This document shows positions 1 to 9,800 of a stretch of DNA of 18,357 bases, one piece after another. Under the pieces are notes generated by a model. The model was not told where the DNA came from. It saw only the letters and a list, made by a program, of their open reading frames with translations, and did no database searches. The position numbers and the translations under genes were made by a program. The first letter of the stretch is position 1. Every line of letters begins with the position of its first letter. The stretch lies in assembly GCA_047619485.1 (NCBI GenBank), contig JBLHKE010000053.1, positions 1 to 18,357 on the forward strand. Reading direction: 5' to 3'. The DNA is from JBLHKE01 sp047619485. Its GTDB lineage: Bacteria > Verrucomicrobiota > Verrucomicrobiia > Verrucomicrobiales > DEV007.

Positions 1-1125
1 GAGCACCCCATCCAGGCCAGCGGCTTGCACGGCTGCGAGTAGGGTTCCGAAAGATCCAGCGCGCTTGGCAACGCTCGGAATGTCGTTGGCGGGCGCTGGC
101 GGCAGCAGCACCGAATCGATTACGTGAATCACTCCATTGCTGCAAGTGATGTCGGCATTTACAATCGAGGCGCCATTGATTCGCACCCGGCCATCAGTGA
201 AGGCGATGGAAACGGACTCTCCTTGAACTGTCTTGGTCGCTCCCGCCTCAAGCGCGGCAACCAAACCGATCGCTCCTGGGCTGACGTGATATTTCAGCAC
301 CGCTTGCAGTTTCTCCCGGTTCTCTGGCTTCAAAAGATCCTCCACAGTTCCTTCCGGCAACTTCGCGAAGGCCTCGTCAGTCGGCGCGAAGACCGTAAAG
401 GGACCCTCGCCTTGCAGCACCTCAAGAAGGCCTGACTCAGTCAGGGCGGCGGCGAGCGTGCCGAACCTGCCATCAGCAAGCGCTTTGCTGACGATGGTCT
501 CTGACTTTTTCCCGGAATCACTTTTTTCCTGTGCGACTGCTTTCACCCAATCGACCTCGAGGGAGAAATCCCCGTCCTGCTTGTCATAGATCATGAACCC
601 CACCGAACTAACCTTGGCTGGATCGAGCTTGGGCGCAGTTGGCAGCTTCTGGCCGAAGAGAGTTGGTTTGAACGACTTGAGAGGAAGATAGAACTCGCGC
701 CACTCGCCTTTGACAGTCTTGAAGTCTGCGCGGAACGGAACCGTCCAACTTCTCATCGAAATGTCGGTTCGCAATTCCGCCTTGTAAGTGCGGCCGTCAC
801 CTCTCGCGCGGATCAACAGGCCGGACTTCCCGGACAAGTCAAACTCACTAGGCTCAGTGCGTATCGAGGAGAAGCCTCCGCCATTTGTGTTGGTAGCTCC
901 CGAGAAGGTCAGGATGCCATTCTTAAAACTCGGTTCGCCCTTAGAACGACCGCCCATCACGTTGTCGTTGACGGTTTTCCAGCCATCAGCGACCTTCCCT
1001 TCTTCGAAGTCCGCGAGTACCATCGCCGGCGTGTCGGATTTTTTTTCTTCTGGGGAAACCGCTCCGGCCCAGAGGGCGGTCGCCAGTAAAGGAACAAGAC
1101 AGAGGGTCGTTTTTCTATGCGTCAT
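1..1125 (-). CDS. Exported CIA30 plus fasciclin (FAS1) domain protein, 3' end cut off by the window
   Basis: The minus strand is open from the ATG at 1125 to the window edge, giving 375 codons without a stop. Residues 1-22 or so form a signal peptide (MTHRKTTLCLVPLLATALWA). Residues ~35-190 match a CIA30-type (NDUFAF1-like) beta-sandwich, with the hallmark NDNVMGGRSKG followed by a GGGFSSIR segment. Residues ~208-345 are a complete FAS1 domain, recognisable from GPFTVFAPTDEAFAKLP, the LKYHVSPG segment and the terminal NGVIHVIDSVLLPP. A second FAS1 domain starts near residue 352 (GSFGTLLAAVQAAGL) and is truncated by the edge. FAS1 domains usually mediate adhesion at the cell surface or in the matrix. 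Bacterial CIA30-like domains are poorly understood and may bind ligands, so complex I assembly should not be assumed. The start is chosen because the signal peptide begins there; only a weak AGG lies 5 nt upstream. Domain calls are firm, biological role unknown. Confidence 0.9.
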   Translation of the reverse strand, partial: MTHRKTTLCLVPLLATALWAGAVSPEEKKSDTPAMVLADFEEGKVADGWKTVNDNVMGGRSKGEPSFKNGILTFSGATNTNGGGFSSIRTEPSEFDLSGKSGLLIRARGDGRTYKAELRTDISMRSWTVPFRADFKTVKGEWREFYLPLKSFKPTLFGQKLPTAPKLDPAKVSSVGFMIYDKQDGDFSLEVDWVKAVAQEKSDSGKKSETIVSKALADGRFGTLAAALTESGLLEVLQGEGPFTVFAPTDEAFAKLPEGTVEDLLKPENREKLQAVLKYHVSPGAIGLVAALEAGATKTVQGESVSIAFTDGRVRINGASIVNADITCSNGVIHVIDSVLLPPAPANDIPSVAKRAGSFGTLLAAVQAAGLDGVL

Positions 1126-1489
1126 ACCTAAGGCTTCGCCTGCTGGAGCGATCCGGATTCATCTTTTTGAGATTTTCCGATGAGATCAATGAATACGGCC
1201 GCAACCCGCTCGACGACGACACGATCCGCCTCCGGCACGCCACCAACATCCACACCACCGCGGCGACGCGGGCTACCACTCGATGTGATTTTGCCTGAGA
1301 ATCTGCTAGAACGAGCGAAGTTGGAGGCCTTGGCAGGCACGAGAAATTTGTAAGAATCGCCCAGATTTTCGGGGTGAAATCCCGCTGGGTCGGGGTTCGC
1401 TAAAGCGTAATGGCAGTATTGCCCAGACTCACATTCTAGGTGATATTGCGGTTCCCTCCGTTCGCCACTCCACCCAAAACCCCCTCCTT
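1126..1489. other. Intergenic region between two divergent genes
   Basis: This 364-bp stretch separates the divergent CIA30/FAS1 gene and the first giant gene and should hold promoters for both, but I see no convincing -35/-10 pair. Several short frames are open here: a minus-strand frame ending 2 nt before the CIA30 start, a plus-strand frame 1180-1353, and a plus-strand frame ending at 1298 whose codons 1182-1265 mostly end in G or C. None is recognisable as a protein. The last few bases before 1490 are C-rich (C5 at 1480-1484) and contain no purine-rich ribosome binding site. Confidence 0.5.
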
Positions 1490-4400
1490 ATGATTTCCAA
1501 GACATCTCTTGGCTTGTCGTTTTTGCTCGCGATCGGCTTTGCCCTGCCAGAGGCCTACGCCATCGACGCAGCCTACGTTCACGTCGTCAAAAACCAGACT
1601 CCAGACACGCGATTTCACCTCAGTGAGGTAGAAGCCTTCGCTAACGCGGCCGTGCCCAACAACGCCGGCGGCGCGACCTTCGGCGGCATGGTCACCAGCA
1701 CCAATGACATCGGCGACGGCGCGCTCACCACCTATGGTAACGGCAACGCCTACCCGACCCTCGGCACGACCACGGCGCTCGAGCACGGTGGCGGAAACAA
1801 AGATCCGGACAACGTCTTGCAAAATGTGGGCAACGTCTGGTCGACCGCCAACAATCAGGGTAGCAATTCCCAGTACACCCTCGATCTCGGCGGCACCCAC
1901 GACGTGACCACGGTGCGCATGTGGCCACGTGCCGATGGCTGTTGTGCGGGTCGCTGGCAGAATCTCGAGATCCAGCTGCTCGACAGTAGCCAGAACCCGA
2001 TCAGCGGGACGCTCAAACTCGCCACCAGCCCAGGGGGCAACGTCCCCTTGGAATTCACTTTCCCAGAGGTCGGCTCGATCGACAGCTTTACCGCCACACC
2101 CAGCACGATCGCATCCAATGCGGCGGTGACCCTCGCCTGGCAGATCGACGCGGCCGCCACCTCTGCGAGCATCGACCAGGGTATCGGCAATGTGTTGCCG
2201 ATGACCACCGGCGGCGTCGGTAACAAGGTGCTCGACCCGGGGCCAGCGGTGACGACGACCTACGAACTGACGGTCGTCTCTGGCGGCGAGACCTCGACCG
2301 AGCAGGTCACGGTCACGATCGACAACAACCCGGCGATCAATTCATTTACCTCCAACCATGATAGCGTCGGCCCGGGGATCGACGTGACACTATCTTGGAA
2401 TGTTAGCAATTTCGACACGCTGAAGCTGAACGGCGTTGAGCTTGACCCTGGTCTGACCTCGACGGTGGTGACGCCACTGGCGACGACCACCTACACGCTT
2501 GAGGCGACTAATTCCTCCGGAACGGCGAGCGCCAACCTGACGATCACCGTGGTCAACGTGCCCGATCTGCTGCCGGCCAACGGGCGCTTCGTCGAGGTGG
2601 TGAAAAACTCCACCAGCAACACCATGCTTCACCTCTCGGAGATCGAGGTATTCGAGTTTGGCGTCAACGCGAACGAGGCGGACGCCGACGGCACCAGCAG
2701 CAACGGTCTGGTGCAGAACGGCACGCCATCAACCGAGACACCGCCGACCACGACGTCGCTCGCCCACGGCCTATCGGGCTCAGTTTTCGACGGGGACATC
2801 GAGTCGGGCGCCGATGTCTGGACGACCGACAGCGGGCTCGGGGTCGAACCGCGTTACATGATCGATCTGGGCGTGACGGCCGCGATCAATCTCGTGCGCG
2901 TCTTCGGCCGCGGTGACACCTGCTGCCTCGATCGCCTCGAGAATTTCACGGTCAATATCTACGCTGACGATGGCGGCAGCCCGGGGGAACTCATCAGCTC
3001 CGAAACCTTTGGCGGCACCGCCCCGGCTGGGAACACGGGCAACGTCGAGCTGTCGCTCGGCATCCCCGATCCCGGCGTCCGCAGCTTCACGGTCGACAGA
3101 TCATTTATCCCGCAGGGCGATCCGATCGTCCTCTCGTGGGAAGTCAGCTCAAGCTCCACCAGCGTCACCATCGATAACGGGATCGGCGACGTCACCGCGA
3201 TGACGGATGGCAGTGGCATCGGCAGCTTCGTGGTCAATCCCGGACCGGCTGCCAACACGACCTACAACCTCCTCGCGGTGCGCCCCAATGGTAACAGCTC
3301 CGCACAGGTCGCGGTGGAAGTGACCAACCAGCCACTGATCTATTCGTTCTCCGGCTCGGCAGGGATCGTCGCCCCGGGCACGTCGGTCTCACTGTCGTGG
3401 AGCGTCACGAACACCACGACACTCGAGCTCAATGGCACCGACGTCACCGGCCTGACCGGCACGACGGTGATGCCAACCGTGACCACGACCTACACGCTCA
3501 CCGCGACCAACGCCAACGGCTCCACCTCCGAGGATCAGCGCATCCGCGTGGTATTGCCGGGTGAGCCGATCATCTCTGAGTTCATGGCCGACAACGAGAG
3601 CGGCCTACTCGACGAGGACGGCCTGCCCTCCGACTGGATTGAGATCCGCAACCCGACCGAAACCACGGCGGATCTTGACGGCTACTACCTCACCGACAAT
3701 TCGGGATTGCTCACCAAGTGGCGCTTCCCCGCAGTCACGCTGGCGCCCAACGCCTACCTGCTGGTGTTTGCCTCGTCCAAAGACCGCGCCGTCGCGGGAT
3801 CCGAGCTACATGCCAACTTCAGCCTCGGCGCCAACGGCGAATACCTCGCGCTGGTCAAACCCGACGGCACGACCATCGTGACCGATTTCTCGCCGACCTA
3901 CCCGAACCAGCACCCGGACGTGTCGTTCGGTTTCGATGAGGGCTCGCTGCTCGAGGGATATTTCGTCACACCGACCCCGGGCACCGCCAACTCCAGCGGC
4001 TTCACCGAGTTCGTCGCCGACACCGCTTTCTCGATCGACCGCGGAATTTACTCCTCGCCGATCTCGGTAGTGATTAGCACGCTGACAACTGGCGCAGAGA
4101 TCCGCTACACGACTAACGGTAGCAAGCCGACCGAAACTACCGGCAATGTCTACACCGGGCCGATCGTTATTTCCCAGACCACCGTGCTGCGTGCTGCTGC
4201 GTTCAAGTCAGGCGCCATCCCGACGAATGTCGACACGCACACTTACATCTTCACCGCCGATGTCATCGCCCACCCCAACATGCGCACCAGCATCACCCAG
4301 GATCCGACCTACGGGCCGCAGATGGATGCTTCCCTCAAGGCCGTGCCGACGATCTCGCTGGTGTTTCAGGGAGACATCGAGCGCACCGAGAAAGAGGCGT

Positions 4401-6616
4401 CGGTCGAGATGATCAACTTCCCCTCCGGCCACTCGCAGGTGGACGCGGGCATGGAGCGCTTCGGCAGCTACGCGACCAACTTCGCCAAACGCAGCATGCG
4501 CCTGAACTTCCGCAAACTCTACGGCCCCGGCAAACTCGACTTCCCGATCTTCGAGGGACATGAATACAGCAAGATCCCACCGGCGAGCCAGGTCGACTCG
4601 ATCGACCTTCGAGCCGGCAACCACGACATGAGCGCGCGCGGCGCCTACATGTCGAACCGCTTTACCGACGACACCATGTTGGATATGGGGCAGATCGCGC
4701 CGCACGGGCGCTTCGTGCACATCTACATCAACGGACTCTACTGGGGGCAGTATCACATGCGCGAGCGCTGGAACGCGTCGATGCTGTCCGAATACTTCGG
4801 CGGTGTGAAGGATGACTACGAGGCGATTAACGCCAACAACTCCGGCAACGAGTTCCAGACAGGCTCGGTGTTCGACGGCACTGGTCAGTATTGGACCGAG
4901 ACGCAAAACCTGGTCAACGGCGCGAATCCATTCGCCAGCGCCAAGGGGCACATCGACATGGACAACGTGTTCAACTTCATGATGCTCTGGGTCAGCGGAA
5001 ACTCCGAGAGCGAGTTCCGCGCCGCCGGCTCGGTGCCGCTGGGCGTGCCGTTCAAGTTCTTTATGAAAGACGCCGACGGATTCCTGCGCTCGACCGGACG
5101 CACCCTCAGCCACAATGGCCCGCTCAATGTGATGTCGAAACTCGCCACCGAGGGTGATCCGGATTACAAGATGCTGCTCGCCGACGAAATCCACCGCCAC
5201 TACTTCAATGGCGGCGCATTTACTCCTGCGAAGAACATTGCCCGCCTGCAAGCGCGGGTTGACGAGACCCAGCAGAGCTTCATCTCAGAGGCTGCACGCT
5301 GGAATTTCCGCACCCCGAGCTCCTGGCAATCGTACCAGACGAACCTGGTCAACAACCATTTCCCGAGCCTGACCAACACCATGATCAACCGCTTCACCTC
5401 AGGCGGACATTACCCCAGCATGGTCGCACCTTCGTTTAACCAGCACGGCGGCGGCGTGCCAGCCGGGTTCCAGCTGGCGATCACCGCCCCGACCGGGATG
5501 ATCTACTACACCACCGACGGCACTGACCCGCGCCTCGCGATCGCGGACGGTGGCACTGGCAACGGCTCAGTTGGATCCACGGCGATCGCCTACACCAGCA
5601 CGTTACCGATCAACTCCACCACCGAGGTAAAAGCGCGCGTGCTAAATAGTGGCAACTGGTCGGCGCTCAACACCGCCACCTTCGTGCAGGACTTCAGCTC
5701 GCTGGTCGTCTCGGAGTTGATGTACAATCCGTCTCCGGCAACGCCCGGCGAGATCGCTGCTGGACATGGCGATAGCGAAGATTTCGAGTATCTCGAATTG
5801 CTCAACACCGGCGCCGGATCGCTCGACCTGAGCGGTGTTCAATTCACCGCAGGCATCACCTTCGATTTCTCGACTGGCTCGATCACCTCGCTATCGGCTG
5901 GCGCAAGGTTGCTGATCGTCGAAGACCTGGTAGCCTTCGAATACCGCTACGGGGCGGGACATCCGGTCTCCGGTCAGTACATCGGTAAGCTCAAGGACGA
6001 GGGCGAATTACTCACCTTGCTCGATCCGATCAGCGCCCCGATCCGCACCTTCACCTACGACGAGATCGTACCTTGGCCGACCTCGGCAGCCGGCGGCGGA
6101 TCATCGCTGGTGCTGGTTGACCCGAACTCGCTCCCCGATCACACACTCGCGGCCAACTGGGCGGCGAGCACGGTCGCGGGCGGCACCCCAGGTGGGGGTG
6201 AGGTTTCCGGCCAGACCTACGCGGACTTTGCCACCACCCATAGTTTGACATCGCCCAATGATGATCCAGATGGCGATGAACTAAGCAACTTCGCCGAATT
6301 CATGTTGCTCGGCCACCCCTTGCAACGTTCGCCCGACGCGCTACCGGTGCTCGGCACCAAGGCGCTGCCGTTCGGCGGAGGGGTTGCGGATTTCCTCACC
6401 GTCACCTTCACCCACAACGTCGCTGCCACCGATGTCACCACCTCAGCGCAGATCTCGGACGATCTGATTGGATGGAATGGCGGGGTCGGATTCACGGTGC
6501 TGTTTGAAACCAAGTATCACGGTGACGGTACGGCGACCTCAACCTACCGCAGCGAAACCCCACTCTCCGGCGAGGTGCGCCAATTCATTCGCGCGCAGTT
6601 CGAGATCGGCGCGTAG
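1490..6616 (+). CDS. Giant secreted CotH/lamin-tail/discoidin-like multidomain protein (1708 aa)
   Basis: Predicted exported protein with a signal peptide at residues 1-24 (ends ALPEAYA). Domains in order: discoidin-like module 1 (~27-195; HLSEVEAF, Cys151-Cys152); Ig-like domains (~197-278 and ~281-355); discoidin-like module 2 (~364-525; HLSEIEVF, Cys478-Cys479); Ig-like domains (~528-615 and ~615-690); lamin-tail domain (~692-835; GEPIISEFMAD, SDWIEIRN); chitobiase-C-like domain (~844-920; EIRYTTNGSKPT); CotH kinase-like domain (~927-1305; RLNFRKLYGPGKL, NGLYWGQYHMRERW, FKFFMKDADGFLRS); second chitobiase-C-like domain (~1308-1401; YYTTDGTDPR); second lamin-tail domain (~1404-1550); and a tail with DPDGDELSNFAEF (~1592 on) and a SDDLIGW segment. 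No PEP-CTERM or LPXTG anchor is visible, so it is either released or held by another route. CotH of Bacillus is a HipA-like kinase of spore coat proteins; kinase activity here is unproven. It lacks a Shine-Dalgarno sequence. It is a full-length paralog of the convergent gene ending at 6864. Confidence 0.93.
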   Translation: MISKTSLGLSFLLAIGFALPEAYAIDAAYVHVVKNQTPDTRFHLSEVEAFANAAVPNNAGGATFGGMVTSTNDIGDGALTTYGNGNAYPTLGTTTALEHGGGNKDPDNVLQNVGNVWSTANNQGSNSQYTLDLGGTHDVTTVRMWPRADGCCAGRWQNLEIQLLDSSQNPISGTLKLATSPGGNVPLEFTFPEVGSIDSFTATPSTIASNAAVTLAWQIDAAATSASIDQGIGNVLPMTTGGVGNKVLDPGPAVTTTYELTVVSGGETSTEQVTVTIDNNPAINSFTSNHDSVGPGIDVTLSWNVSNFDTLKLNGVELDPGLTSTVVTPLATTTYTLEATNSSGTASANLTITVVNVPDLLPANGRFVEVVKNSTSNTMLHLSEIEVFEFGVNANEADADGTSSNGLVQNGTPSTETPPTTTSLAHGLSGSVFDGDIESGADVWTTDSGLGVEPRYMIDLGVTAAINLVRVFGRGDTCCLDRLENFTVNIYADDGGSPGELISSETFGGTAPAGNTGNVELSLGIPDPGVRSFTVDRSFIPQGDPIVLSWEVSSSSTSVTIDNGIGDVTAMTDGSGIGSFVVNPGPAANTTYNLLAVRPNGNSSAQVAVEVTNQPLIYSFSGSAGIVAPGTSVSLSWSVTNTTTLELNGTDVTGLTGTTVMPTVTTTYTLTATNANGSTSEDQRIRVVLPGEPIISEFMADNESGLLDEDGLPSDWIEIRNPTETTADLDGYYLTDNSGLLTKWRFPAVTLAPNAYLLVFASSKDRAVAGSELHANFSLGANGEYLALVKPDGTTIVTDFSPTYPNQHPDVSFGFDEGSLLEGYFVTPTPGTANSSGFTEFVADTAFSIDRGIYSSPISVVISTLTTGAEIRYTTNGSKPTETTGNVYTGPIVISQTTVLRAAAFKSGAIPTNVDTHTYIFTADVIAHPNMRTSITQDPTYGPQMDASLKAVPTISLVFQGDIERTEKEASVEMINFPSGHSQVDAGMERFGSYATNFAKRSMRLNFRKLYGPGKLDFPIFEGHEYSKIPPASQVDSIDLRAGNHDMSARGAYMSNRFTDDTMLDMGQIAPHGRFVHIYINGLYWGQYHMRERWNASMLSEYFGGVKDDYEAINANNSGNEFQTGSVFDGTGQYWTETQNLVNGANPFASAKGHIDMDNVFNFMMLWVSGNSESEFRAAGSVPLGVPFKFFMKDADGFLRSTGRTLSHNGPLNVMSKLATEGDPDYKMLLADEIHRHYFNGGAFTPAKNIARLQARVDETQQSFISEAARWNFRTPSSWQSYQTNLVNNHFPSLTNTMINRFTSGGHYPSMVAPSFNQHGGGVPAGFQLAITAPTGMIYYTTDGTDPRLAIADGGTGNGSVGSTAIAYTSTLPINSTTEVKARVLNSGNWSALNTATFVQDFSSLVVSELMYNPSPATPGEIAAGHGDSEDFEYLELLNTGAGSLDLSGVQFTAGITFDFSTGSITSLSAGARLLIVEDLVAFEYRYGAGHPVSGQYIGKLKDEGELLTLLDPISAPIRTFTYDEIVPWPTSAAGGGSSLVLVDPNSLPDHTLAANWAASTVAGGTPGGGEVSGQTYADFATTHSLTSPNDDPDGDELSNFAEFMLLGHPLQRSPDALPVLGTKALPFGGGVADFLTVTFTHNVAATDVTTSAQISDDLIGWNGGVGFTVLFETKYHGDGTATSTYRSETPLSGEVRQFIRAQFEIGA

Positions 6617-6863
6617 ATTGTCGTCTGTGGCTTCGTAATTGCCTCATCCGTAAAGACATCTTGACGCTTACGTTAGGCTGTAGTCGTCGTGACCGCGGAG
6701 CAATTTTCGCCCAATAGTTGGATGTCTAGATTTCGCCAACGGTTCGAACAGCCTCCACCTGCAACAGACACACCCCGCGAGACTGCTGGGCGGTTGAGAT
6801 AGATCGGGCGGTTTCGGTGACGTGGATTGCAAGCGTCGGAACGGGAAGCCGTTCCGCTACAGT
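6617..6863. other. Gap between the 3' ends of the two convergent giant genes
   Basis: No coding potential recognised in 247 bp. The only clear structure is the stem-loop at 6837-6856. No T-rich intrinsic terminator was found for the plus-strand gene. Confidence 0.6.
6837..6856 (-). terminator. Stem-loop just after the 1897-aa gene, weak terminator candidate
   Basis: A perfect 8-bp stem (CGGAACGG pairing with CCGTTCCG) with a 4-nt loop lies 7 nt beyond the stop codon of the minus-strand giant gene. No U-tract follows on the minus strand, so it may be a 3'-end-stabilising hairpin or part of a Rho-dependent end and not an intrinsic terminator. Confidence 0.3.
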
Positions 6864-9800
6864 CTACTTCTCTGAGACTCGCAAACGGATGAAGATCATC
6901 TCGGTGGTCGCGGCAGCGGCTACTGTGCGGTAGGTCGCAGTGACCGTACCGTCGCCGTTGTTGTTCAGGTTGACGAGTTCTGCATCGACGCCCCCGACCC
7001 AGTTCTGCAGGTCGGCAGACGTCTCGATCTCGGCGGTCACGCCGCCGGCTGACAGGTCGCGGCGAAAGCTTAAGGTCGCATGGCCTCCGGCATCGAACCC
7101 ACCTTGCGGCAGTGATCCGCTGGCAGGATCGTTTGGATTATCACCGCCAAAGAACTCGAGGAAGTTCACGATCGTGTCGCCGTCGTCATCTCCATTCGGA
7201 TCGACGACGCCGTTCGCTGCTGCCCAAGTTGCAAAATCCTGCTGAACCACCTCGCCAGTGCCTGGCGTGCCGCCGAGCGAACCGGCAGTCCAACTCGCCG
7301 GGTTCGAGTGATCAGGATCGCTGTAAGGATCGACTAAGACGAGCGACGGCCCTTGCCCGTCCGGCGTCGTCGGCCACGGAGCGACGTTGTCGTAGATAAA
7401 GTTGCGCACGGTCTGGTCGAGCGCGTCGATCACATGCACGCCCTCGCCCTCGTCTTTGAGCTTGCCAATGTAGCGTCCCGCCACCGGCAGGCCTGCCCCA
7501 TAGCGGAATTCGAACGCGTCCGGGTCCTCGACGATGACGACACGCCCGCCGGCGACGAGAGTGGTCACTGCGCTGCCGGTGAAGTCGAAGGTGATGCCTT
7601 CGGTGAAGCGCAATCCGCTCAGATCAAGCAATCCGCTACCGGTGTTGAGCAGCTCCAGGAATTCGAAATCCTCACTGTCGTCGTGGCCGGCGTCGATCTC
7701 TGCGGCGGTTGGTGACGATGGGTTGTACATCATCTCTGAGACGACTAGAACTCCCAGATCTTGGGTGAAGTTCGCCTCGTTGAGCGCTGACCAGCCAGTG
7801 CCACTGAGCACGCGGGCGCGCACTTTGGTGGTCGAGGCAATCGGGATCTCACCAGTGTATTCGATCGCGGTATCCGAGATTGCACCGCCGGCTCCACCGC
7901 CGATCGGTGTCTCGCGGACGCGCAGTTCTGCGGAGATGAGGAAGTCGGACGAGCCGTTGCCGGAGTTCAGGCCGTGGATGGCGAGCACGTTGTCGCCACC
8001 CTCGACGAACAGACCGATGTGGGCGGAAATGTCAGCGGTTTCGAGGACGATCGCGGAGCCGTCGGAGTGGCTGGAAGCGGCATCGGAATCACCGTCGGGA
8101 TTGCCGGTGAAGTTGCGGCGGGCGATCTCGGTGCCGTTGAGGTAGGCGACATAGCCGTCATCGTAGCGCACGCGGATCTCGGCACCGTTCTTGTCCACCA
8201 GTTCCGCCGCGGAGACGGTGAACGGGATGCGGATTAGGCAGGACGCTTCATTGTCCCACATCTCTGCCTCGACATCGATGTCGAAGAAGTTTTCGTAACC
8301 GGTTCCACGCTCGTAGCCGACACCGCCGGTTCCGGCTGTCCACGTGGCGTCGTCATAGCCGACCTCATTCCAATCCTTGCCGGTAGCGTCGGTGAAACCA
8401 TCGCTGGCGGTGGTCGGGACGTGGACGGTTTTGGCGGCGCTCTCGGTGAGGATCACGATCGGTGGGTCGACCTCGACCGGCTCGGCCGACTCGCGCGGGT
8501 CGCTGCCGTCGAGCGTGTAGTAGATCGTGCCAGCCGGGGCGGTGACCGATAGCTCGAACCCCGGTGGGACACTGCCGCCGTGCTGGTTGAAAGCAGGCGC
8601 GACGACACTCGGGTAGAAACCGCCCGAGGTGAAGCGGCCGATCATGGTATTGGTGAGACTAGGGAAATAGTTGTTGAGCAGATTGTTCTGGTAGGACAGC
8701 CAGGAATCCGGGGTGCGTTCGCCCCAGCGCGCAGACTCGGCGAGGAAGCTCACCTCGATCTCGTCCACGCGTGACTGCAGGCGGGCGATGTTTTTCGCCG
8801 GCGTGAACGCGCCGTCGTTGAAGTAGGTTCGGTGGATCTCGTCTGCGAGCAGCGTCTTGTAGTCGGGATCCGCCTCGGCGGCGAGCCTCGTCATCACGTT
8901 GAGCGGCCCGTTGTGGGTCAGGTTGCGGCCGCTGGAGCGCAGGAAGCCGTCGGCGTCCTTCATGAAGAACTTGAAAGGCACGCCTAGAGGAATCGAGCCA
9001 GCGCTGCGGAACTCGCTCTCCGAATTGCCGCTGACCCACAGCATCATGAAGTTGAACACGTTCTCCATGTCCAGGTGGCTGCGCGCCGATGAGAACGGTG
9101 TGGCACTACTAACGAGGCTCTGGGTCTCCGCCCATTGCGCTCCGGTGCCGTCCGAGGGCGTCCCCGCGAGGAACTCGTTGCCGGAGTTATTTGCGTTGAT
9201 CGATTCGTAGTCGGCTTTGACGCCGCCGAAATACTCCGACATCATCGCCGCGCTCCAGCGCTCGCGCATATGGTACTGCCCCCAGTAGAGGCCGTTGAGG
9301 TAGACGTGTACGAAGCGCCCGTGCGGCGCGATGTTCCCCATGTCGAGCATCGTGTCGTCGGTGAAGCGGTTCGACATGTAGGCACCGCGCTGGTTCATGT
9401 CGTGGTTGCCCGAGCGCAGATCGATCGAATCAACTTTGTCCGCTGGCGGTATGGTGGCGTAATCGTGGCCGCCGAAGACCGGGAAGGTGAGCTTGCCCGG
9501 TCCGTAGAGATTGCGGAAGTTGAGGCGGATGCCACGCTTGGAGAAGTTGGTCACGTAGTTGCCGAAGCGCTCCATGCCGGCGTCGAGCTGGGTGTCGCCG
9601 GCCTCGAAGTTGATTAGCTCGACCGAGGCTTCCTTCTCGGCGCGATCTACGTCGCCCTGGAACACCAGCGAGATCGTCGGCACAGCCTTGAGGGCATCCT
9701 CCATCTGCGGCCCGTAGGTCGCGTGCTGGGTGACGCTGGTGCGCATGTTAGGATGCGCAATGACCTCAGCGGGGAAAATATAAGTGTGCGTGTCGACGTT

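Noticed and set aside
1128..1340. Minus-strand 70-codon frame ending 2 nt before the CIA30/FAS1 start, resembling translational coupling
   Set aside because: Composition (SSGSPRRRGG and similar) does not resemble a folded protein and other frames over the same DNA are equally open; no ribosome binding site.
1180..1353. Plus-strand 57-codon frame ending in LEALAGTRNL
   Set aside because: No ribosome binding site, S/T/P/R-rich translation typical of an off-frame reading, no recognised homology.
4208..5251. Long minus-strand open frame (347 codons) inside the first giant gene
   Set aside because: It lies wholly antisense to the conserved CotH region; the translation is rich in V, A, R, H and E with no recognisable domain, as expected for the antisense of GC-rich coding DNA.
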